NCBI GenBank assembly: GCA_004359425.1
Contig: PTEU01000002.1
Span: forward strand, 1,798,680 to 1,862,679
From: Ideonella sp. MAG2
GTDB taxonomy: Bacteria > Pseudomonadota > Gammaproteobacteria > Burkholderiales > Burkholderiaceae_C
DNA: 64,000 nt
Reading direction: 5' to 3'
Shown: positions 44,357 to 53,823 of the stretch, piece after piece
How the letters are laid out: each line of letters starts with the position of its first letter
Position numbering within the stretch: position 1 is the stretch's first letter
Translations under genes and position numbers: made by a program
The notes under the pieces: model-generated
Database searches by the model: none
What the model was told of the DNA's origin: nothing
What the model saw: only the letters and a program-made list of their open reading frames with translations

Positions 44357-46362
44357 AACGCTGGCTGCTCCTCGTCTTGAGCTTGGCATGGGCCAGCGTG
44401 GCGCTGGCCCAGGGGGGCGCTGCCCACCCCTTGACCGAGCGCCTAGACCTGCTCGAACGCCAAGGGCGCGACTCGCCCCGCGAGGCGTTGGCAGCTTTGG
44501 CGCAATTGCCCCTGACCGAGCCCAAAGACCTGCTCCAGCGCCAAATCAGCCAAGGTGTGATCCATGCGGCCAATGGTGACGATGCCCGCGCGCGTGCCAT
44601 CGCCGAACAACTGCGGCACGCCGACCCCAAGGTCCACGGAGACATGGGGCTGGTCGCCTATGACTTGGTGCTGGCACAGTTGGCGCAAATCGAGGCCCAG
44701 CCCGAGCTGGCGGCTCGCCATGCCAAGACGGCGCTCAAGCGCTTGGAGACCCCCTGCGCCACATTGGGCCCGGGCTGTGACCTGCCCCGCCTTTGGTTGC
44801 TGCACCGGCTGGCGGGCGATGCTGCCCGCGCTATGGGCCTGTTGGACGAAGCTCAGCGCCATGTTGACACCGGGCTGCGCATTGCCACCAGTGCCAAAGA
44901 CGCCTACCGCCAAGTGCTCAGCCTGATCGCCCAGGCCACGATAGCCAAGATTCGCGAACAGCTCGATGTCGCTGAAACGGCGACGCAGCAAGCCCGCGCC
45001 TTGGCTGACCAAGTGGGTGACCCCGTACTGAAAGTGCGTGTGTTGCAGTTCACGGCCGAGATGCAGCGGCTGCGCCACGACCTTGAGGGCATGCGCACCA
45101 GCCTGGAAGAGAGCTTGGCCTTGGCCCAAGCGGCCCAACTCAAGCGAGAGACCACCTATATCTTGATCAACCTGTCGGACCTGGAACTGCGCGCCAAGCG
45201 CCCCACCCAAGCCCTGCGTTGGTTGGAGCAGGCGCGGCCAGAACAGTTGCGCTTCAAAGACCGGCGGATTGAGGCCACCATCAAACACAATATGGGCTTG
45301 GCTCGCCTGGCCCTGGGCCAGTTGGAGGCAGGCAAGCGAGACGTTGAAGCAGGGCTGGCCCTGTGGGCAGACTCAGGGGCCAGAGAAGAGCTGTCACTCT
45401 TTTTGCAGGAGTACAGCGTGGCGCTGGCAGACGCTGGCGATGTACCCGGCGCACTGGCCGCCTACCACCGAGAACGCAAGCTCAAAAACGAGGCCCTGGC
45501 GGCAGACCGCGAGGCCGCCCTGGCCGCCTTGCGCCAACAGCACAACCCCAATGCGCAAAAGCGCGAGATCGAACTTCAGGCGCGGGAGAACGCGGTGCGA
45601 CAAGCCCTGCTCGACAACCACGCAGCACGCCAGCGATTTTGGGTCTGGCTCAGTGTGGTGGGAGCGGTGGTGGCTCCTGTGCTGGCGCTGTTATTGCACC
45701 GCATGCGGCTCACCCAGCGCCTGCTGAAGCAACGGCAAGCCGAGCTACGCGCCCAGAGTGAACAAGACGCGCTCACCGGCTTGGCCAACCGCCGCAGCCT
45801 GAACCGCAGCATCCAAGCCGCCCAAGGCCCCGGGGGCGGCTATCAGGGCGGCGTGTTGCTGGTTGACCTGGACCACTTCAAGCACATCAACGATGGTCAC
45901 GGCCACTGTGCGGGTGACATCGTGCTGCAAGAGGTGGCCCGCCGTCTCCAGGCCTTGGTGCAGGCCGACGAAGTGGTGGGGCGTTGGGGCGGTGAAGAGT
46001 TCGCCATCCATCTGCCAGGGGCCAGCCCTGCACGCACCGCGGAGCTTGCCGAAGCCGTGTTGCTGGCTATCGGTGGCACGGCCATTGGCCTGCCCACAGA
46101 GAAGCTGCGCGTCACTGCCTCTGTGGGCTTTGGCACTTATCCCTTGCCGCAGCAGCCGCTCCAGGTCGGCTGGGAACAAGCGCTGAACTTGGCTGACATG
46201 GCCCTCTACCAGGCCAAGAGCCAGGGCCGCAACCAGGCCATGGGCTTGGTGGCCGTACAGGCCGACAGCCCCAAGGCCCTGGCCGCCATTGAGGCCGACT
46301 TTGAAAGCGCCACCCGCCAAGGCCGGGCGCAGTTGATGCAGATTCCCGGCCCGCTACCATAG
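44353..46362 (+). CDS. TPR-GGDEF diguanylate cyclase (second of a tandem pair)
   Basis: 669 residues from the ATG at 44353. Same architecture as the preceding protein: signal peptide (LLLVLSLAWASVALAQ), periplasmic TPR-like repeats, a TM helix near VWLSVVGAVVAPVLALLL, and GGDEF with QDALTGLANRRS, LVDLDHFKHIND and WGGEEFAIHLPG. The inhibitory site is degenerate (QADE in place of RxxD). The two proteins are diverged paralogues in one operon, suggesting duplication with specialisation of the sensor part. Ligands unknown. Confidence 0.88.
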   Translation: MKRWLLLVLSLAWASVALAQGGAAHPLTERLDLLERQGRDSPREALAALAQLPLTEPKDLLQRQISQGVIHAANGDDARARAIAEQLRHADPKVHGDMGLVAYDLVLAQLAQIEAQPELAARHAKTALKRLETPCATLGPGCDLPRLWLLHRLAGDAARAMGLLDEAQRHVDTGLRIATSAKDAYRQVLSLIAQATIAKIREQLDVAETATQQARALADQVGDPVLKVRVLQFTAEMQRLRHDLEGMRTSLEESLALAQAAQLKRETTYILINLSDLELRAKRPTQALRWLEQARPEQLRFKDRRIEATIKHNMGLARLALGQLEAGKRDVEAGLALWADSGAREELSLFLQEYSVALADAGDVPGALAAYHRERKLKNEALAADREAALAALRQQHNPNAQKREIELQARENAVRQALLDNHAARQRFWVWLSVVGAVVAPVLALLLHRMRLTQRLLKQRQAELRAQSEQDALTGLANRRSLNRSIQAAQGPGGGYQGGVLLVDLDHFKHINDGHGHCAGDIVLQEVARRLQALVQADEVVGRWGGEEFAIHLPGASPARTAELAEAVLLAIGGTAIGLPTEKLRVTASVGFGTYPLPQQPLQVGWEQALNLADMALYQAKSQGRNQAMGLVAVQADSPKALAAIEADFESATRQGRAQLMQIPGPLP

Positions 46363-46367
46363 GGCCT

Positions 46368-46691
46368 ATGCGCACCAAGCTCCCCTCCGGATTTGGCCTG
46401 CTGGTTTTGCTGGCCCTGGGCATTGCGGCCAGTGGGGCTGGGGCGCAAGATGTCGCTACCACCGAAATCAATGTCGCGAATCAAGCGGAGCTAGAGCAGG
46501 TCGCGGGCCTTGGGCCTCAGTTGGTTGAACGGCTTTTGCAGGCCCGGCACGAGCGTCTTTTTGCAAGCTGGGCAGACGCCCAGAAGCGCATCAAAGGCCT
46601 GGGGCCGGCCAGTGCCAAGCGCCTGTCAGACCATGGCTTGCGGGTCAATGGGCAAGCCTGGTCTCAGCCGACGACGTCGCCATCACCTTAG
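46368..46691 (+). CDS. ComEA-like helix-hairpin-helix protein
   Basis: 107 residues with a signal peptide (LLVLLALGIAASGAGAQ) and two helix-hairpin-helix motifs: INVANQAELEQVAGLGPQLVERLL and DAQKRIKGLGPASAKRLSDHG. Similar to secreted ComEA/DUF655-type DNA-binding proteins. It begins 5 bp after the cyclase stop and overlaps the convergent patatin fragment by 47 bp. A role in DNA uptake is possible; most genomes of this group carry several such proteins of unknown use. Confidence 0.78.
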   Translation: MRTKLPSGFGLLVLLALGIAASGAGAQDVATTEINVANQAELEQVAGLGPQLVERLLQARHERLFASWADAQKRIKGLGPASAKRLSDHGLRVNGQAWSQPTTSPSP

Positions 46692-47607
46692 CCGGTGGCG
46701 GCATGTCTTGGCTCAACCATGGCGTCAGCCGTTCGCTCCAGCCAAAAAAGTTCAGTACCTCCTGGCGGCGGGCCAAGGTGTCGGCCTCGCCCAGCGCCAT
46801 CAGCTCTTGGGTGTAGTCCGACTCGAACAGCAAGTAACTGGCCAAGGCTGCACCCCGCGCGGATTGGCCCTGCCCATTCACCCCGACCCCGCGCAACAGT
46901 GCACGAATGGGCGTGGGTAAGGCATTGAGGTGGCGGGCAGCAATATCGTCCAGGCGCTGACTCGGGGCAATCACCAGCACCTCTATGGGGCGCAAGTGCG
47001 TTTGGGCTCGGGCTTCGGCGGGCAAGAGGCGCAAGGTGGCGTTGATGCGCTGCAAGCGCTCCACATCCACCGCCAGCGCATCCAGAAAGATGTTGGACAG
47101 CGCATGCCCAGCGATCTGGGCCATGTTCGGGTAGTCCGAGCTACCAACGCGCCGCCCGGGTGGCTCATGCATGCGGCCCGCACCGATCACCAGCACCCGC
47201 TCAGCCCCCAGGTGAACGGCGGGCGAGATGGGCGCGGCTTGGCGCATCGAGCCATCGCCAAACCACTCCGGCTGTCCCATCAACTCCAGCCGCGTGGCCG
47301 GAAACACAAAGGGAATGGCGGCCGAAGCCAGCAGATGCTCCACCCCAATGCGGCTGTGTACCGCCATGCGCTGAGAGCGTACCCAATGGTCGGCGGGCTC
47401 AGCCGCTTCATAAAACGTCACGTGCTGGCCGCTGCTATAGCTGGAGGCGCTCACCGCCAGGGCCTTCAAATGCCCATCGGCAATCAACTGCGGCACGCGA
47501 TGCAGGTTCACCAACTGGCCCAGCAAGTTGGCCAAAGGGCTGTTGTCCAAGAGCGAGCGCGGCTTGAGCTTGCGCCAGCGCGCAATCACCCAGCCTATGG
47601 ACATCAT
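46645..47607 (-). pseudogene. patatin-like phospholipase, C-terminal part only
   Basis: From MMSIGWVIARWRKLKPRSLL at 47607 the frame matches the C-terminal two thirds of a larger patatin family of Burkholderiales: DNSPLANLLGQLVNL, LAVSASSYSSGQHVTFYEA, GVEHLLASAAIPFVFPA, and EWFGDGSMRQAAPISPA with the catalytic Asp. The N-terminal third with the GGGxRG oxyanion block and GxSxG nucleophile is absent; instead the divergent recC coding region begins within about 30 bp. The deletion also took the shared promoter region. Non-functional as written. Confidence 0.78.
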
Positions 47608-47637
47608 GGTACCCCCTCTCTGCCGCCAGGCCCGCTG

Positions 47638-50600
47638 GTGCTGCACGGCAACCGGCTGGAGTGGCTGGCCGACGCGGTGGCCGAATGGCTGGCGGCCCAC
47701 CCCTTAGCACCGCTGGCACCCGAGGTCATGCTGGTGCCCTCTAACGGCATGGCCGAGTGGCTGAAGATGAGCTTGGCACAGCGCTGGGGCGTGTGTGCCG
47801 CGGCTCAGGTGGAGTTGCCCGCCCGCTTCATTTGGCGGCTCTACCGCCAGGTGTTGGGGGGCCACACGGTGCCGCTGGAGTCGGCCCTGGACAAAGCCCC
47901 GCTGACCTGGCGCTTGATGCAGGGCTTGGCGCAGTGGGCCGAGGACCCCGTCTTCGCACCTTTGAAAGCCTATCTGGGCCAAGGCAGGCAAGCCACCACC
48001 CGGCGCTGGCAGTTGGCACAGACCTTGGCCGACCTGTTTGACCAGTACCAGATGTACCGTGCTGATTGGCTGGACGACTGGGCCGAGAACCAAGACCGGC
48101 TGCGTACAGCACAAGGCGGAGTGCTTCCCCTGCCGGGCGACCAAGCCTGGCAGCCCGAGCTATGGCGAAGGGTGCTGGCCACCGTCACCGAGGACGCCGA
48201 CCGTCAAGGCTTGCGCCCCGTGGTTCACCGCCGTGCCATCGAGGCCTTGCGCAGCGGCCAAGCCACGGCCCACGGCTTGCCCAGCCGGGTGCTGTTGTTT
48301 GGCACCACCCACTTACCGGCCAGCACGCTCGACCTACTCGCCTCCCTGGCCACACGCATCCCCGTCATGCTGGCCTTGCCCAACCCCTGTGGCGTGTACT
48401 GGGGCGACATCCTTGATGGCCGAGAGCTGCTGCGCGCCAGCGCCAAACGCCATCAAGGCCGGGGGCTGGACCTGAGCCAAGTGCCGCTGGAGCACATGCA
48501 TGCCCATGCCCACCCGCTGCTGGCCGCCTGGGGCCGCCAAGCGCGCGATCTGGTGCGCCAGTTAGACGCCTTTGACGAGTCACAACGCTTGCAAGCAGCA
48601 CTGGACCTGCCGCGCATCGACCTCTTCGACGACCACCCTGCCGAGGGCCTGCCCTGGCTGGGCCAGGTGCAAGCCCATATCCGCGACCTGCGCCCGCTGC
48701 ACGAGCACCCCAGCCTCACGCTAGACGCGCAAGACCAAAGCATCGTCTTTCGCCGCTGCCACAGCCTGGTGCGCGAGCTGGAGGTGCTGCAAGACCATCT
48801 GCTGAGCCTCATGGCCGCGCCGAGCAACACGCCCCTGCAACCCCGTGACATGGTGGTGATGGTGCCGGACATTGCCACCGCTGCCCCCGCCATCCGCGCC
48901 GTGTTTGGCGCCGTGCCGCGCCACGACCCGCGCTTCATTCCCTTTGACATTGCCGACCTCTCCAGCCGCGACCTGAGCCCGCTGCTGGCGGCGCTGGACT
49001 GGCTGCTACGCCTGCCTCAGCAGCGCTGCACGGTGTCAGAACTGCGAGACCTCTTGGACGTGCCCGCCTTGCGCCACCGTTTTGGCCTGCCCGAAGAGAG
49101 CCTGCCGCGTCTCAACGCCTGGATGGAAGGCTCTGCCTGGCGCTGGGGTTTGAGTGCTGCCCACCGCCAAGACCTCGACCTGGGAGCCGCCGGTGACACC
49201 ACCTCCGGCCTGTGGGCGCTGCGCCGCATGCTGCTGGGCTTTATGAGCGGCCCACGCGGCGGGGCTGAGTTTGCGCGCATTGCACCATATACCGAGGTGG
49301 GTGGCTTAGAGGCCGAATGGGCCGGAGGCCTGGCCTTGCTGCTGGAGCGCCTGCTGCACTGGTGGGCGCGCCTCGCCAGCCCTGCCTCACCCCGCGAGTG
49401 GGCCGAGCGCTTCCGCGCCCTGCTGGCGGACCTGCTACTGGCCCGCAGCGAAGATGAGCGGCAAACTCTGGCCGCTCTGGACAAAGCACTGAGCACCTGG
49501 TTAGGCCATGCCGAGCAAGCCCAGCTCGATGCCGAATTGCCCCTGGACGTGGCCCGCGAGGCCTGGCTGAATGCAGTCGACGAGCCCTCCGTCAACAAGC
49601 GTTTCAAAGCCGGAGGGTTGACCTTTTGCACCTTGATGCCCATGCGTGCCATCCCCTTCGAGCTGGTGGCCTTGCTGGGCATGAACGAAGGCGACTACCC
49701 GCGCCGTGCGCCGCGCAATGATTTTGACCTGCTGGCCCTGCCCGGTATGGCCAGGCCCGGCGACCGCTCGCGCCGCGACGACGACCGCCAACTCATGCTC
49801 GACGCCCTGCTGGCCGCACGGCGGGTGTTGTATGTGAGCTGGGCCGGCTTCAGCCCCCGCAACAACAGCGAGCAACCCCCGTCGGTGTTGGTGGCGCAGT
49901 TGCGTGACTACCTTGCTAGGGGCTGGGGCGAGGCCGCCGTGCAAGCCCGCACCGTGGACCACCCCTTGCAGCCCTTCAGCCGCCGCTACTTTGAGCGTGG
50001 CAGCGCGCTGCACACCTGGGCAGCCGAATGGCGCGGGGCACATGAGCGCCCTGAGCCACGTTTGCCCGAAACCGCAGCGGCAGCGCCAGCAGAGGCCGAT
50101 GCACCCCAGGCTGTCAGGCTCAAAGACCTTGCGCGCTGGCTCAAGAACCCGGCGGCCGATTACCTGCGGCGTGCCTTGCAAGTTGTGCTGCGCAACCCAG
50201 AGGAGGCTGCGGGCGACGACGAAGTGTTCTCATTAGATGGCTTGGCGCATTGGCAACTGGGCGACGCCGCCTTGCAAAGCCTGCAAGCTCCGCTGCTGGC
50301 CCTGTGCCAGGAGGGAGGTACCCGCGCCGCCCAAGCCCAGGTGCCCGTGCTGATGGACGCCTTGGTGCAGCGCTGGACGCGCTCGGGCCTACTGCCGCTG
50401 GGGGCTCCGGGGGCCTACGGCTTGGCGCGCCTAAAGGCCACGTGGCAACACAGCTTGCAAGCCTGGCTCCAAGCCCTGCAAGCCTGGCCCGTTGCACTGG
50501 GCCCGCTGGCCCTGCATCGGCCGCATGCGCAAGCGCCGCTGGATGACTGGCTCACCGGCCTGCGCAGCCAGCCCCAGGCAGCCGGTGCTCTGCATTGGCT

Positions 50601-51117
50601 GGACATCTCAGCCAGCAAGATGGCCCTCCCCCGCAGCCGCAAGGATGAGCCGGACCGCGTGCGCCCAGAGAAACTGCTGAGCGCCTGGCTCGGCCTCACC
50701 GCCCTGGCCGCACAGGGCCAACTGGCAGGCCTGACCCTGGTTGGCGCGGATGCCACGGTTCGCCTAGAAGCACCGGATGCCGACAGCGCGGGTGAAGTGC
50801 TGGACCACCTGTTGAGCATCTGGGCACAAGGCCAAACGCGGCCGCTGCCTCTCACCCTAAAAGCCGGGCTGGCCCATGCCTTAGGGCAAGACGTGGCCAA
50901 GACCTTTGAAGGCGACGCGCGACAAGCCGGGGACCTGGACCACCCCGCCGTGGCCCGGCTCTACCCCAACGCCGACAGCCTGTTGGTGAGTGGCGAGTTT
51001 GAAGACTTGGCCGAACGGGTCTATGGCCCGGTGGTGGCCTGGGCGGCCAAGGCCCAGATCGACTGGCACGGCCCAGCCGGAGACGACGGTGATGACCGGG
51101 AGGCTCTGGCCCCATGA
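47638..51117 (+). CDS. recC: exodeoxyribonuclease V gamma subunit
   Basis: About 1159 residues if the GTG at 47638 is used. The frame is open upstream, but that part is antisense to the patatin fragment. LVLHGNRLEWLADAVAEWL and LVPSNGMAEWLKMSLAQRWG are the conserved RecC N-terminus, then FIWRLYRQVLG, FELVALLGMNEGDYPR and the C-terminal nuclease-like domain. No ATG or Shine-Dalgarno occurs at the expected position, so about 10 codons and the promoter were probably lost. RecC is the Chi-recognition and scaffold subunit of RecBCD. Its stop overlaps the recB ATG (ATGA). Confidence 0.88.
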   Translation: MLHGNRLEWLADAVAEWLAAHPLAPLAPEVMLVPSNGMAEWLKMSLAQRWGVCAAAQVELPARFIWRLYRQVLGGHTVPLESALDKAPLTWRLMQGLAQWAEDPVFAPLKAYLGQGRQATTRRWQLAQTLADLFDQYQMYRADWLDDWAENQDRLRTAQGGVLPLPGDQAWQPELWRRVLATVTEDADRQGLRPVVHRRAIEALRSGQATAHGLPSRVLLFGTTHLPASTLDLLASLATRIPVMLALPNPCGVYWGDILDGRELLRASAKRHQGRGLDLSQVPLEHMHAHAHPLLAAWGRQARDLVRQLDAFDESQRLQAALDLPRIDLFDDHPAEGLPWLGQVQAHIRDLRPLHEHPSLTLDAQDQSIVFRRCHSLVRELEVLQDHLLSLMAAPSNTPLQPRDMVVMVPDIATAAPAIRAVFGAVPRHDPRFIPFDIADLSSRDLSPLLAALDWLLRLPQQRCTVSELRDLLDVPALRHRFGLPEESLPRLNAWMEGSAWRWGLSAAHRQDLDLGAAGDTTSGLWALRRMLLGFMSGPRGGAEFARIAPYTEVGGLEAEWAGGLALLLERLLHWWARLASPASPREWAERFRALLADLLLARSEDERQTLAALDKALSTWLGHAEQAQLDAELPLDVAREAWLNAVDEPSVNKRFKAGGLTFCTLMPMRAIPFELVALLGMNEGDYPRRAPRNDFDLLALPGMARPGDRSRRDDDRQLMLDALLAARRVLYVSWAGFSPRNNSEQPPSVLVAQLRDYLARGWGEAAVQARTVDHPLQPFSRRYFERGSALHTWAAEWRGAHERPEPRLPETAAAAPAEADAPQAVRLKDLARWLKNPAADYLRRALQVVLRNPEEAAGDDEVFSLDGLAHWQLGDAALQSLQAPLLALCQEGGTRAAQAQVPVLMDALVQRWTRSGLLPLGAPGAYGLARLKATWQHSLQAWLQALQAWPVALGPLALHRPHAQAPLDDWLTGLRSQPQAAGALHWLDISASKMALPRSRKDEPDRVRPEKLLSAWLGLTALAAQGQLAGLTLVGADATVRLEAPDADSAGEVLDHLLSIWAQGQTRPLPLTLKAGLAHALGQDVAKTFEGDARQAGDLDHPAVARLYPNADSLLVSGEFEDLAERVYGPVVAWAAKAQIDWHGPAGDDGDDREALAP

Positions 51118-53823
51118 GCACCGCCAACACCGCCGTACAAAATTTGTCGCCCCTGAGCTTGCCGCTGTGGGGCAGCCGCCTGATCGAGGCCAGCGCGGGC
51201 ACCGGCAAAACCTGGACCATGGCGGCGCTTTATGTGCGCCTGGTGCTGGGCCGTGGTGGTGAGGCCGCCCACCCCCAGCCCTTGCGGCCCGACCAGATCC
51301 TGGTGATGACCTTTACCCGCGCCGCTACGCGCGAGTTGAGCGACCGCATTCGGGCACGCTTGGTGCAGGCCGCGCAAGCCTTTAGGGCTGAGTTGAGCGG
51401 CACAGCCGAGGACAGCTTTCTCCAAGGTTTGAAGGCCGATTGGCCTGAGCCCCACTGGCCCCAGGCGGCCTGGCGGCTGGAGCAAGCCGCCAGCCACATG
51501 GACGACGCCGCCATTCATACCATTGACGCGTGGTGCCAGCGCATGCTGCGCGAGCATGCACTGGACAGCGGCAGCCTCTTTGACGAAACCCTGCAGCCCG
51601 ATGAGCAAGCAGCGCGCCAGCAAGCCTTGCAAGACGTGTGGCGTCAGCAAGCCTACCCGCTCACGCCAGCCCAGATGGCGGCCTTGGCCACGGTCTGGCC
51701 AGACCTGGCTGCTATGGCGGCCGACCTCAAAGACCTGTTGAATCACACCCTGCCCGCCCCGCCCCACACCGACCTGGCCCAGGCGCTGGACGACGTGGGC
51801 AGCGAGCGCCTGCGTCGTGTGCAAGCCGCGCGCCAGGGCTGGCCTGCACGCGCGGCGGCCATGCGGGCCTGGTTTGAGCAGCAACTGCCTACCGGCTACT
51901 GGAATGCCAGCAGCCTCAAACCCGAGACGACCTTCAAGCGCCTGAGCGTGTTGGAGGCCTGGGCCAACTCTGAGAGTGCCGAGCCCCCCGACTTCGAAGC
52001 CATGATGAGCGGCGCACCCAAGGGCGGTAGCCCACGCAAGCTCATCTTCATGCCCGAAGATTTATTGGCATGCCGCAAAAAGGGCGCACCGGAGGTCAAG
52101 CTGCCGCCCGAGTTCGACGCTTTTGCACAGCTCCGCGCAGAGCTGGCCGATTTGCCCGAGCTGGCCCCGGCCTTGCGCTGCGTGGTCACCCATGCACGAG
52201 CAAACCCCCGTGGCGCTGATCGACGAGTTTCAAGACACCTCGGCCTTGCAGTATCAAATCTTCGATGCGCTGTTCCGCACCGAAGCCAACGACCCCGCCA
52301 CCGCCTTGCTTCTGATTGGCGACCCCAAGCAATCCATTTACCGCTTCCGGGGGGCTGACATTGACAGTTATCTGCGCGCCCGCCGTGCTACTGCCGGGCG
52401 GCACTACCGCCTGGGCACCAACTTCCGCTCCAGCGCGGCGGTGGTGCAGGCCGTGAACGCCCTGTTTGAGCATGCCGAAGCACACGAGCCCAACCAGGGG
52501 GCCTTTGCCTACCGCAGCGCCGATGGCCACAACCCCTTGCCCTTTGCACCGGTAGCGGCCCAAGGCCGCCCCGAGCAATGGGTGGCCCAAGGCCAGCCCC
52601 AAGCTGCGCTGACCCTGTGCTGGGCCGGCGAGTTGCTCAACACCGAGCGCTACAGAGAACAGATGGCCGCCCTGGCGGCCGAGCGCATCTGCACTTGGCT
52701 GATGGACCCCAGCGCCGGTTTCACCCACGCCGAGGGCTTTAGCCGCCTGCGCCCCGCCGATGTGGCCGTGCTGGTGCCCGGCCGCCGTGAAGCCCAGGCC
52801 ATGCGGCGTGCGCTGCAAGCCCGCGCCCTGCCCTCCGTCTACCTGAGTGACCGAGAGTCGGTGTTTGACACACAAGAGGCCATAGACCTGCTGCGCTGGC
52901 TACAAGCGGTGGCCCAACCCGGCGACATCGGCCTGCTGCGTGCTGCCTGGGCCAGCAGCACCTGGGCGCTCAGCCTTGAAGAGCTCCAGCGCATGGCCCA
53001 GGACGATGCCCTGACGGAGGACGAGACCCTCTCTGCCATACAGGCCATGGCCGCAACGGCCAGCCCCGGCACTAGCCCCGCCCCCACTGCCTTGGCACCG
53101 TGGCACCGCTTTGAGCGCGGTGCCCTGGCCGGTAACTTTTTACATGAGCAACTGGAATGGCTGGCCAGCCAACACTTTGCCTGGAGCCCGGGCACCGAGC
53201 AGGCCTTGCGCCAGCGCTTTGACCGCGCCGGGCGCAGCGCACAGGCCGACGACGGCGTGGCCTGGCTGCAAGCCTTGTTGGCGGTGCCCCTGTGTGACGC
53301 GCAGGCACAAGGCCCTGGCGTGCCCGCACCTGCGCTGCAGCGGGTGATGGCCGAGATGGAGTTTTGGCTGCCCGCCGCCCAGTTGGATGCGCCCGCTGTC
53401 CACCGCCTCTGCCAAGCCCAGCTCTGGCCCGAGCTGCCCCGCCCTGCCCTGCCCCGGCGTCAACTGCACGGGCTGGTCATGGGCTTTGCCGACTTGGTGG
53501 TCGAGCACGAAGGCCGCTTCTGGGTGCTTGACTACAAGAGCAACCACCTGGGTGCCGCAGATGCCGCCTACAGCCCCGATGCCATGGCCCAGGCCTTTGT
53601 GGAAGCCCGCTACGACGTGCAAGCCGCCCTCTATCTGCTGGCCCTGCACCGCCTGCTGCGCAGCCGCTTGGGTGCCGCCTATCAGCCCGAGCAGCAATTG
53701 GGCGGTGCGCTGTATTGGTTCATCCGCGGCGTGGCCGCCCCCAGCCACGGCGTGTTGGCCATCCCCACGCCCTGGCCCTTGCTGCACGCCTTGGACGCCA
53801 TGCTGGAAGGCACCGCATGCTGA
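51114..53823 (+). pseudogene. recB: exodeoxyribonuclease V beta subunit (internal deletion and frameshift)
   Basis: RecB is the 3'-5' helicase and nuclease of RecBCD. The 5' part has Walker A (EASAGTGKTW), MTFTRAATRELSDRI and IHTIDAWCQRML, and runs to LADLPELAPALRCVV. The frame then changes near 52190. The 3' part resumes at VALIDEFQDTSALQYQIFDALF (Walker B), LLIGDPKQSIYRFRGADI and LGTNFRSSAAVV. Its C-terminal nuclease has GFADLVVEHEGRFWVLDYKSNH. About 75 residues just before the DEFQDT motif are missing; the total is also shorter than the usual about 1200. The 3' stop overlaps the recD start. Confidence 0.87.

Noticed and set aside
46930..47637. Long N-terminal extension of RecC
   Set aside because: The open frame upstream of LVLHGNRLEW is antisense to the patatin fragment and has no RecC similarity, so I trimmed it.
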